The notes under the pieces: generated by a model | What the model saw: the letters and a program-made list of their open reading frames with translations, nothing else | Told to the model about the DNA's origin: nothing | Database searches by the model: none | Made by a program: the position numbers and the translations under genes | Origin: Christensenella sp. UBA4379 | GTDB lineage: Bacteria > Bacillota > Clostridia > Christensenellales > Aristaeellaceae | DNA: 32,512 bases | Reading direction: 5' to 3' | NCBI GenBank assembly: GCA_002391225.1 | Contig: DGRV01000074.1 | Location: 1 to 32,512 of the forward strand | Shown: positions 23,855-29,814 of the stretch, in pieces | How the letters are laid out: the number at the start of each line of letters is the position of its first letter | How positions within the stretch are numbered: the stretch's first letter is position 1

Positions 23855-24965
23855 ATTCCTTCACCTCCGCGATCAGCAGGGCGTCGCTGCTTTCCCTTCC
23901 GCCGCCGGAGGGATCGTTGATGACGGCGTTCTGCCACACCATCACGGAGGAATTGCCCCCGTCCAGGTTATAGGCGGCCGTGCAGCCCAGGCGGTGGAAC
24001 AGCTCGCTCAGGTCCGGCAGGGTGATGCCGGCGGATTCGCCCCGCCCGTCTACCACCACCAGGCAGTAGTGGCCGGGCTCATAGTAGCCGATGGCCGTCC
24101 GCGGGTTGGCGGAGATGATGCGGCTGGTGCTCGCAAAGTCGGTCAGCACGCTGCCGTCCGTGTCCAGCAGGGCGGGTCCGAAGGTCCAGGCCTGCCAGGC
24201 CCCGTCCGCGATGGCCTCCTCTACGGAGAAGGAGGAGCCGGGCATCACCTTCATGACCCCGTTGTAGTACAGCACGCACACGTCGCAGTCCGTCCGGTTG
24301 GCCCGGTAGATGACGCCGTTTCGGATCACGACCCCTTCCCGGGTGTTGCCGTAGTAATCCCCGTTGACGGCCACAATGGCGCTGCTCAGCATGGCCATGT
24401 CCTCGATGCTGTCCCGAAAGCCCGTGCCGTAGGTGTTCTGCGCCAGGGCGGACTGGAAGCAGGTGATGTCCCGCACGTAGATGTCCGCCAGGTAGTAGGT
24501 GGCGCGGCCCTCGGTCTCCCGGGTCACGGTGATGGAGACGTTCGGGCTCTGGTAGCTGTTTTCCGTCACGGTGACGGTGTCTGTATACTTATCTGAAAAT
24601 TTCTCGCTGATGGGGGTCTGGTCCGTCTCTTCCTGGACCGCTTCGTCCTCCTCAGTCAGGGCGCTGCCGCCCTTGGCGCCGGACACGGTCTGCCCGCCCC
24701 AGCCGCCGCTCTGCCGCCGCCCGCCCCTGGCCGACAGGGTGGGGACGTCGCTGGCCCCGGCGGAGGCCACCAGCACCGCCCCTTCGGGGAGGGACAGGGA
24801 AGCGCTGGGCTCCCCGGTCTTGGTCGCATACGGATTGCTGATCACGATCCCCAGACTTTCCTGCTGCCGGGGCAGCACGTGATGGAACAGGGCAAAGACC
24901 GTCAGCGCCACCGCCGTGCACGCCAGGTCGATCAATACATTGCGCAAAACGCTCCGTTTCTTCAT
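23847..24965 (-). CDS. membrane-anchored phosphodiester glycosidase (NAGPA-like)
   Basis: The NAGPA domain hydrolyses sugar-phosphodiesters; in bacteria these proteins act outside the cell on polymers or exopolysaccharide. The 372-residue product has one N-terminal membrane helix (NVLIDLACTAVALTVFALF), a low-complexity linker with SARGGRRQSGGWGG, and the catalytic domain from about 130. Family signatures are AIVAVNGDYYG, GVVIRNGVIYR, FGPALLDTDG, NPRTAIGYYEPGHYCLVVVDGR and YNLDGGNSSVMV. The ATG at 24965 has AAGGAG 8 nt upstream and is preferred to the GTG at 24974. It is the first gene of the run, behind a promoter with direct repeats at 25018-25073. Confidence 0.86.
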   Translation of the reverse strand: MKKRSVLRNVLIDLACTAVALTVFALFHHVLPRQQESLGIVISNPYATKTGEPSASLSLPEGAVLVASAGASDVPTLSARGGRRQSGGWGGQTVSGAKGGSALTEEDEAVQEETDQTPISEKFSDKYTDTVTVTENSYQSPNVSITVTRETEGRATYYLADIYVRDITCFQSALAQNTYGTGFRDSIEDMAMLSSAIVAVNGDYYGNTREGVVIRNGVIYRANRTDCDVCVLYYNGVMKVMPGSSFSVEEAIADGAWQAWTFGPALLDTDGSVLTDFASTSRIISANPRTAIGYYEPGHYCLVVVDGRGESAGITLPDLSELFHRLGCTAAYNLDGGNSSVMVWQNAVINDPSGGGRESSDALLIAEVKEYD

Positions 24966-25017
24966 TTCAATCACTCCTTTTTTGGGGTCACAGGGTTTTG
25001 TCCCTTGGACGATTGCC

Positions 25018-25073
25018 AGTATAGCCCCTTTCTTTAAAACAAACTTAAAACTCGATTGAAAGCCAACTTAAAA
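25018..25073 (-). promoter_or_regulatory. promoter with helically phased direct repeats (probable response-regulator operator)
   Basis: On the minus strand TATACT (25023-25018) is a good -10 box, but the -35 position (25046-25041) reads AAGTTT, a poor match. Overlapping and upstream of it, four 9-bp repeats of the AACTTAAAA type (plus strand: 25031-25039, 25042-25050, 25053-25061, 25065-25073) are spaced 11-12 bp apart. Weak -35 plus phased repeats is the usual design of promoters activated by OmpR-type regulators; one is encoded about 5 kb downstream in the same run. Confidence 0.55.
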
Positions 25074-25083
25074 AATTTGGATA

Positions 25084-25112
25084 TTGACACTTCGGCAATT
25101 GGATGATATAAT
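25084..25112 (+). promoter_or_regulatory. consensus promoter of the tRNA-Ser gene
   Basis: Perfect TTGACA (25084-25089), 17 bp, perfect TATAAT (25107-25112); the tRNA begins about 80 bp later. Confidence 0.8.
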
Positions 25113-25197
25113 TTCCCGTGTTGACAAAGCGCCTTGCAGCGAAGTCAGCACGCGCGCCAGCCCTTCGACCGGCTGCCGCGTCCACAATTTGAGATAT

Positions 25198-25289
25198 GGA
25201 GAAGTCGCCTAGTTTGGTCGAGGGCGCACGACTGGAAATCGTGTAACCTGTAAAAGGGTTCAAGGGTTCGAATCCCTTCTTCTCCGCCA
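25198..25289 (+). tRNA. tRNA-Ser (anticodon GGA), CCA encoded
   Basis: The acceptor GGAGAAG pairs with CTTCTCC, the anticodon stem CACGA/TCGTG encloses loop CTGGAAA with anticodon GGA (25234-25236), and the T arm is AAGGG-TTCGAAT-CCCTT. The long variable arm (AACC / GGTT) is the class II serine type. Discriminator G and CCA are encoded. It reads UCC codons. Confidence 0.93.
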
Positions 25290-25328
25290 CAAAAATGGCA
25301 GTCCGCCGAAGGTGGGCTGCTATTTTTG
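25290..25328 (+). terminator. terminator of the tRNA gene
   Basis: Arms CAAAAATGGCAGTCC and GGGCTGCTATTTTTG form a long stem whose second arm carries the T-run, directly after CCA. A GCAGNCCGCC...GGCTGC core recurs in terminators at 25449, 25541 and 27122. Confidence 0.8.
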
Positions 25329-25340
25329 TGAACAGAAACA

Positions 25341-25441
25341 GAGAAGAAGGGATTCGAACGGGCCGGTAGTGAATGACAGCCCAGTGGGCTGTCAGAGCCG
25401 GCCCAGCTTTTTCCACAGAAAAAGGCGAATCCCTTCTTCTC
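25341..25441. repeat. large inverted repeat built from tRNA-Ser 3'-end sequence
   Basis: GAGAAGAAGGGATTCG (25341-25356) and its exact complement CGAATCCCTTCTTCTC (25426-25441) both match the tRNA 3' end (25269-25284), one inverted and one direct. Between them lie two further nested palindromes (GGGCCGG / CCGGCCC and TGACAGCC / GGCTGTCA). It looks like duplicated attachment-site sequence left by integration at the tRNA. Confidence 0.7.
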
Positions 25442-25448
25442 GACTATA

Positions 25449-25478
25449 TCGCAGTCCGCCGAAGGCGGCTGCTTTTGT
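25449..25478 (+). terminator. terminator-like hairpin, second copy
   Basis: GCAGTCCGCC and GGCGGCTGC arms followed by TTTTG, nearly the same as the core of the tRNA terminator; it directly follows the direct copy of the tRNA 3' end. Confidence 0.6.
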
Positions 25479-25540
25479 GTAACATGAAAGAGAAGAAAGA
25501 ATAGGAATAGGCCAACGCTACTATTTCTTCACCACTATCT

Positions 25541-25568
25541 CGCAGCACGCCAAAGGCGGCTGCTTTTT
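25541..25568 (+). terminator. terminator-like hairpin, third copy
   Basis: GCAGCACGCC and GGCGGCTGC arms with six T residues. Confidence 0.6.
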
Positions 25569-25599
25569 TGTATCGTGAGAAGGGGTAATCGTGTAATGA

Positions 25600-25646
25600 C
25601 ACCATTTTTGCCGAATCTTGTCAAGATGATTTAGCAAAAATCGTGG
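25600..25646. repeat. 47-bp imperfect palindrome
   Basis: Outer arms CACCATTTTTGC / GCAAAAATCGTGG enclose a perfect inner ATCTTG-T-CAAGAT hairpin. No T-tract follows. It could be an operator, recombination site or structured leader of the island. Confidence 0.5.
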
Positions 25647-25676
25647 TTAGTAAGCTTCCACATTATTCAAAAGCGG

Positions 25677-25706
25677 TTGCAACCCCAGTGTATGGCGTGT
25701 TATAAT
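25677..25706 (+). promoter_or_regulatory. promoter of the small membrane protein gene
   Basis: TTGCAA (25677-25682), 18 bp, perfect TATAAT (25701-25706). A GGGG/CCCC hairpin (25749-25775) lies in the leader just before the ribosome binding site. Confidence 0.65.
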
Positions 25707-25790
25707 GCTCTTGACTTAAGGGGCAAAGCGGTCGATCAGATTTATAACCGGGGCTGTCACGATACTAACCCCGGGGAGGAGGAACCGCGC

Positions 25791-25958
25791 ATGAACGTAA
25801 CGGTCAAAATTGGCTGGAAGTTCGTTCTCGCCCTTGGCGCTGTGATCGTACCGACCATCTTAGCGATTAAGATGGACGCCGACGCTGCGGAAAGAGTTTC
25901 GGTCCACGCGATCGATGCTTTCCGAGAAGCAGAGATTGCTATTCATCGCAATCGCTGA
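25791..25958 (+). CDS. 55-residue single-helix membrane protein
   Basis: No family is recognised. The product has a short N-terminus, one membrane helix (about 8-26, WKFVLALGAVIVPTILAI) and a 29-residue amphipathic tail ending in HRNR. The ATG at 25791 has GGAGGAGG about 8 nt upstream, and the gene has its own promoter and terminator, which supports it as a real small gene rather than chance. It is the first gene of the AT-rich island after the tRNA and lies 72 bp before the HEPN-like gene. It could be a toxin-like peptide, a membrane anchor for the next product, or an unrelated small protein. Confidence 0.6.
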   Translation: MNVTVKIGWKFVLALGAVIVPTILAIKMDADAAERVSVHAIDAFREAEIAIHRNR

Positions 25959-25975
25959 GTCTCGCCGCTGTCGAG

Positions 25976-26012
25976 GCACATAATCCCCAACGGGTTATGT
26001 GCTTTATTTTTC
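25976..26012 (+). terminator. terminator or attenuator between the small gene and the HEPN-like gene
   Basis: GCACATAATCCC and GGGTTATGTGC arms followed by TTTATTTTT. No separate promoter for the next gene was found, so partial read-through is possible. Confidence 0.75.
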
Positions 26013-26030
26013 GATGGAGGGCTGAAAGTC

Positions 26031-27101
26031 ATGGATGCTAGGCAGAGAATGGCTGATGTTAAGCAGCTTAGGAACGATGTTTGCCATGATCTTTTCAACT
26101 TGATTATCAAGCCAGGCTGGCAGAATGATCTTTATCGGGTTGCCATTTTTCAAGTCACAAACAATGGACAGTTTAAGGACGCTTATTCTGACGTGTATGC
26201 CAAACTGCGGCAGCTCGACGTCAACAATCTTGCCAATGAATATAAGGTAGAGGACATGGACATATCGTTGATGCGCACGATTGCGAGTTTCTGGAATAAC
26301 AAAAACAATCGTGGCACCAATTATGCCCCGATGAAATCAAATACGCTCGACATGCTAAAAAGTGTCAAGGAAGACCGAAACGATGACGGCCATTCTTCTG
26401 GAAATGAGGATGAGGAAGAGCTTTATCTTCAAGGATTGCTCTCACTGGTTATTCTCCGTCAACTTATAAGGGCGGTCGACAAGAACGAGACGAGTATCCC
26501 AGACCCAGATCGGTTGGCGTACTATCATAAATATATTTCCAAGATCAATGCTCTGAAAGATACGCTTGATGATGAGCGGATTGAACTGGTACAGAGCGTT
26601 AAATCAATGGATCGAGATATTGAAAAGATCAAGAATAGTGACAATCCAGAGCTGATGTGGGTGCAGATAACCAAAGCTAATTGGGAAAAATGGCGTATTG
26701 ATAAGGGAAACATAGAAGCACTGAGGTTGATATTATACTTCGATGTGCGAGCATCTGATGCCGGGATAACATACGCGCATTCGTTAGCTGCTTTATATTA
26801 TGAATACGAGAAGAATTACGGGGAAGCAGTCAAACGGCTAAAAATGGTGCTCGAATCGGAACCGGAGCTTACTTGGCAGACTTGCAAAGACGTCATTGAG
26901 CACATCAACAAGATTCTCAGCCTCGGCTATAATTCAACGGAAGAGGTGCTCCAACTGATTGATTACATGAAGGACCACGGTCATGCCATTGAGGAGCGTA
27001 ACGGACGCTACATACTGTTGGAGTGGGAAAAGAGAGAAAAAGAAAGGGAGCGGAAGCGCGCTGAAGAATTGCAAATGAAATGGAAAAAAACAACAAAATG
27101 A
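26031..27101 (+). CDS. putative HEPN-type protein with helical repeat region
   Basis: No named family is recognised with certainty. The N-terminal 150 residues are helical and end in KEDRNDDGH (R116, H121), followed by an acidic stretch and a long hydrophobic helix (LYLQGLLSLVILRQLIRAV). The R-x4-H motif before such a helix is the hallmark of HEPN RNase domains; a second RNDVCH sits at 14-19. The middle (about 165-205) is coiled-coil-like, residues 225-300 resemble TPR helices (SLAALYYEYEKNYGEAVKRLKMVLE), and the tail (331-356) is highly charged. The ATG at 26031 has GGAGG about 11 nt upstream. The gene is much AT-richer than the chromosome, sits behind tRNA-Ser and has its own terminator, so it is probably horizontally acquired. 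A defence or toxin role is inference. Confidence 0.65.
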   Translation: MDARQRMADVKQLRNDVCHDLFNLIIKPGWQNDLYRVAIFQVTNNGQFKDAYSDVYAKLRQLDVNNLANEYKVEDMDISLMRTIASFWNNKNNRGTNYAPMKSNTLDMLKSVKEDRNDDGHSSGNEDEEELYLQGLLSLVILRQLIRAVDKNETSIPDPDRLAYYHKYISKINALKDTLDDERIELVQSVKSMDRDIEKIKNSDNPELMWVQITKANWEKWRIDKGNIEALRLILYFDVRASDAGITYAHSLAALYYEYEKNYGEAVKRLKMVLESEPELTWQTCKDVIEHINKILSLGYNSTEEVLQLIDYMKDHGHAIEERNGRYILLEWEKREKERERKRAEELQMKWKKTTK

Positions 27102-27121
27102 TAGATGTGATCTGCTTTATC

Positions 27122-27149
27122 TCGCAGCCCGCCAGAGGCTGCTTTTTTA
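27122..27149 (+). terminator. terminator of the HEPN-like gene
   Basis: GCAGCCCGCC and GGCTGC arms followed by six T residues, about 20 bp after the stop. Same family as the hairpins at 25290, 25449 and 25541. Confidence 0.75.
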
Positions 27150-27493
27150 TCGAATATTTCCCCCCTGCCTCCCTCTTTTCTCCCGTATCAACCAGCAAAT
27201 GGAGCCGCAAGGCACCCAATCATCATGAACGACAGCCCAACAGTCAGAAAGAAAGCTCCGTTGCTTTAAAAATCTCCCTCATTGATCAACCGGATCTGCC
27301 AGCTCCTTCTTTTGCTGCATATCAATGAGTGTTACAAAGAACCAGCCCGCCTGCGCCGCATTGGCCGGGCCTGACCTTACAAAACCCGCGACAGCCCGCA
27401 AGGCAAAGCCGAAAGGACCCGATGAACGCTATGAATGAACAGAGAATGACAAGACGGTAACACGATCTCAACACTCAAGTTTCTTTTTACAAA
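27150..27493. other. intergenic stretch without a recognised gene
   Basis: No open frame with a ribosome binding site or recognisable product, and no clear repeat. GC content rises toward the right, so the edge of the island may lie here. Confidence 0.4.
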
Positions 27494-27494
27494 A

Positions 27495-27686
27495 ATGCAG
27501 TCCAGGGATGGGCTGCGTTTTTTGCGTTGGATCAGAGAAGAGGGGATCAAACGGACAGAACTGTCAAACGTTATATCTAAAACATTTAAATCAATTTCCG
27601 CAGAATATAATTTCAGCGGAAAACAGTTGAATTCTGCCGCCTATTATGTTAAGATGGTCCTGGACTTGCGGGAGGTGTTTTCATGA
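27495..27686 (+). pseudogene. 5'-truncated gene remnant upstream of the AbiEi-like gene
   Basis: An open frame of 63 codons ends in TGA that overlaps the next start (ATGA). The protein-like part begins near FLRWIREEGIKRTELSN and runs to YYVKMVLDLREVFS. Its upstream edge is a GCAGTCC / GGGCTGC hairpin with a T-run, and there is no ribosome binding site, so only the 3' end of a former partner gene seems to remain. Product unknown. A short expressed protein from an internal TTG (27522) cannot be excluded. Confidence 0.45.
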
Positions 27687-28264
27687 CCACGGCGATTCCG
27701 GCAGACCGGCATTTTCTGGCCGTAGGGGATCTTCTGTCGGCAGGCTTTTCCTATTACAGGATCAATAAGCTGGTGGAAGAAGGGAAGCTGATCAAGCTGA
27801 ATAATAAAATGTATGAAAACACCGCCTACAGCGGCGAGACCTCGGACTTTGCCTTCGCCACAGCATATTGCCCCAAGGGGATCCTCTGTATGATGACGGC
27901 GGCGCGGTGCCACGGCCTGACGCAGTACCTCCCGGACGCGGTGGATATGGCCATCGAACGGAATATGAAGGTTTCCACGCTGCCGGATTGGCCGAGCCTC
28001 CATATCTGGTACTTCCCGGAAAAACGATACGGCACCGGCATCACGTCTATCAGGGATCCCGCGGGGGAATACCGCATTTTCGACGCGGAGAAAACAGTCA
28101 TCGATATTCTTTACTACCGCAACAAGGTTGGCATTGAGGAAACCAAAGAAGTTCTGAAAAACTATCTGGCAAAGCCGGACCGGAACCTGATTCAGCTTCG
28201 GAGATATGCGGACGCGCTGGGCTGCGGGAAAATTCTGGGGACCTACCTGGAGGTGCTACTTTGA
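27683..28264 (+). CDS. AbiEi-like antitoxin/transcriptional regulator (type IV toxin-antitoxin family), orphan
   Basis: AbiEi proteins repress their own operon through an N-terminal winged helix and counter the nucleotidyltransferase toxin AbiEii. The 193-residue product fits: a helix-turn-helix (FLAVGDLLSAGFSYYRINKLVEEGKL split at about 13-36), a wing ending in MYENTAY, then SDFAFATAYCPKGILCMMTAARCHGLTQYLPDAVDMAIER and the late FDAEKTVIDILYYRNKVG, as in this family. The ATG at 27683 has GGGAGGTG at 6 nt and overlaps the remnant upstream. No AbiEii gene follows: the next 240 bp are repeats. It is therefore an orphan, or its partner was the truncated gene before it. Confidence 0.78.
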   Translation: MTTAIPADRHFLAVGDLLSAGFSYYRINKLVEEGKLIKLNNKMYENTAYSGETSDFAFATAYCPKGILCMMTAARCHGLTQYLPDAVDMAIERNMKVSTLPDWPSLHIWYFPEKRYGTGITSIRDPAGEYRIFDAEKTVIDILYYRNKVGIEETKEVLKNYLAKPDRNLIQLRRYADALGCGKILGTYLEVLL

Positions 28265-28299
28265 GTTTTCCGCCCATCCCCGGTGAATCTAACACTCCC

Positions 28300-28496
28300 A
28301 CCCAATGCCCAATGCGTAATTCATAATGCGTAATGCGTAATGTCTACTTTTGCCTAATGCCTAATCACTAATGCCTAATGCCTAATCCCAGGGCCTGCCG
28401 GTCCGCTGTTCGGTGAAAACAGCACACCGTGCTGTTTTCCGGGCCCTCACAGCCCTAATCCCTAATCCCTATTCCCTAATCCCTAATCCCCCGAAA
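28300..28496. repeat. short tandem repeats (AATGCGT and CCTAATC types) around a hairpin module
   Basis: AATGCGTA units (28310-28342), TGCCTAA units (28353-28387) and CCCTAAT units (28454-28492) surround the hairpin module at 28387-28455. The CCTAAT units are the reverse of those at 2434-2660. A trace of the AATGCGT type recurs at 32070-32085. Confidence 0.7.
28387..28455. repeat. nested-hairpin module, isolated copy
   Basis: GGGCC-TGCC-GGTCC hairpin, then GAAAACAGCAC / GTGCTGTTTTC, then GGGCCCTCACAGCCC. Same layout as the units inside the element at 16188-16638 but with different, still complementary, stem bases. Confidence 0.7.
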
Positions 28497-28508
28497 GAAG
28501 GAACGAAA

Positions 28509-28946
28509 ATGAAAACAGCCATCATCTACTACTCCCAACACCACGGGAACACGAAAAAGCTGCTGGACGCTGTCGCGCGGGAGAATGAAGTGGATTTGAT
28601 CGACGTGACGAAGCGGCCGGACGCGGACCTTTCGGGCTATGACCGGATCGGCCTGGCCTCCGGGATCTATTACGGCGGTTACGCCAGACAGATGTATGCC
28701 TTTGCCCAGGAGCGCCTGCCCGAAGGCAAGGACGTGTTCTTCCTCTACACCCACGGCGCGCCCGCGGGGGATTTCCTCAAGGGCATCCGGGAGATCACGC
28801 AGAAGAAGGGCTGCCGGGAAATCGGCGCCTACCACTGCAAGGGGTTCGATACCTTCGGGCCGTTCAAGCTGGTGGGCGGCATCGCCAAGGGCCACCCGAC
28901 GGAGGAGGAAATCCGCGGGGCGCTGGATTTTTACCGCGGGCTGTGA
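28509..28946 (+). CDS. flavodoxin-family protein
   Basis: This short-chain FMN electron carrier of 145 residues is cytoplasmic. The phosphate-binding loop is near the N-terminus, IIYYSQHHGNTKKLL (4-18), matching the flavodoxin S/T-x-T-G-N-T site with HHGNT. GLASGIYYGGYARQMY (about 50-65) and FLYTHGAPAG correspond to the isoalloxazine-contact loops. The ATG at 28509 has AAGGA upstream; the longer frame upstream translates the CCTAATC repeat and is rejected. It starts a same-strand run with a phosphoesterase, an MBL hydrolase and an aminopeptidase. Partner unknown. Confidence 0.85.
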   Translation: MKTAIIYYSQHHGNTKKLLDAVARENEVDLIDVTKRPDADLSGYDRIGLASGIYYGGYARQMYAFAQERLPEGKDVFFLYTHGAPAGDFLKGIREITQKKGCREIGAYHCKGFDTFGPFKLVGGIAKGHPTEEEIRGALDFYRGL

Positions 28947-29001
28947 CGAAGGCCGCAGACGTTTTCCCTTCCCCTGGGGGAAGGAATGAATCGAGGCACA
29001 T

Positions 29002-29742
29002 ATGAGTTTGTACGCGATCGGGGACCTGCACCTGCATTTCCAGTCTGAATTGAAGGCTCCGGGCCAGCTGCACGGGGCCGTCTGGAAGAACCATGAAGAG
29101 GTGTTCCGGAAGAACTGCGAGCGCCTGATCGGGCCGGACGATACCCTGGTGCTGATCGGCGACCACAGCTGGGGGAAAAACCTGGCCGCCTGCGAAAAGG
29201 ACCTGGCCTACATCTGCGCCCTGCCCGGGAAAAAGGTCCTGCTCCGGGGCAATCACGATATGTTCTGGGACGCGAAAAAGACGGACGCCCTGAACCGGCA
29301 GTTTGCAGGAAGGCTCTTCTTTTTGCAGAACAATTACGCCGCCTGCGGTGACGTGGCCCTCGTCGGCACGAAGGGCTATACCTTTGAGGGCCCGTTCTAT
29401 GTGCGCGGCGGGAAGATCATCGGCTGGGATACGGACGCGGAGCTCCACGCTCAAAAGCTGGTGGAACGGGAGGCGGAGCGGCTCCGGGCCTCCTTTGAGG
29501 CCGCGAGGGCGGACGGGTATACCCGGTTTCTCATGTTCCTGCATTATCCGCCCACCAGCGTCCTGGAGCGGAACAGCGTCTTTACCGCCATGGCGGAGGA
29601 GTACGGGGCGGAGCAGGTGATCTACGCCCACTGCCACGGGGAGAGCCGCTTCCACGACAGCCTGGAGGGCCGGCACCACGGCATCCGCTACAGCCTGGCC
29701 TCCGGGGATTATCTCCGATGGGTGCCGATGAAGGTCCTGTAA
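29002..29742 (+). CDS. calcineurin-like metallophosphoesterase
   Basis: This is a dimetal phosphoesterase of unknown substrate, probably cytoplasmic. All family motifs are present: GDLHLH (7-12), GDHSWG near 53, the GNHD box (in RGNHDMFW, near 93), a histidine in FLHYPPTS and YAHCHGESRFH near the end. In the second motif GDH takes the place of the usual GD(L/F). Length (246 aa) is normal for this subfamily. The ATG at 29002 follows a modest GAGG. A GGGGAAGG palindrome lies between the flavodoxin stop and this gene and may limit read-through. Confidence 0.87.
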   Translation: MSLYAIGDLHLHFQSELKAPGQLHGAVWKNHEEVFRKNCERLIGPDDTLVLIGDHSWGKNLAACEKDLAYICALPGKKVLLRGNHDMFWDAKKTDALNRQFAGRLFFLQNNYAACGDVALVGTKGYTFEGPFYVRGGKIIGWDTDAELHAQKLVEREAERLRASFEAARADGYTRFLMFLHYPPTSVLERNSVFTAMAEEYGAEQVIYAHCHGESRFHDSLEGRHHGIRYSLASGDYLRWVPMKVL

Positions 29743-29753
29743 GGGGGAAATAA

Positions 29754-29795
29754 ATGGAGTACAGGGAATTCATCGAAGACCTTGCCGGACTTTGA
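29754..29795 (+). CDS. possible 13-residue leader peptide or gene-start remnant
   Basis: ATG at 29754 follows AAGGGGG at a good distance and encodes MEYREFIEDLAGL, then TGA, 19 bp before the next gene. It may be a leader peptide coupling translation, or the first codons of a deleted gene. Evidence is limited to the ribosome binding site. Confidence 0.25.
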   Translation: MEYREFIEDLAGL

Positions 29796-29814
29796 ACCAA
29801 GGGGGGAAAACGCC

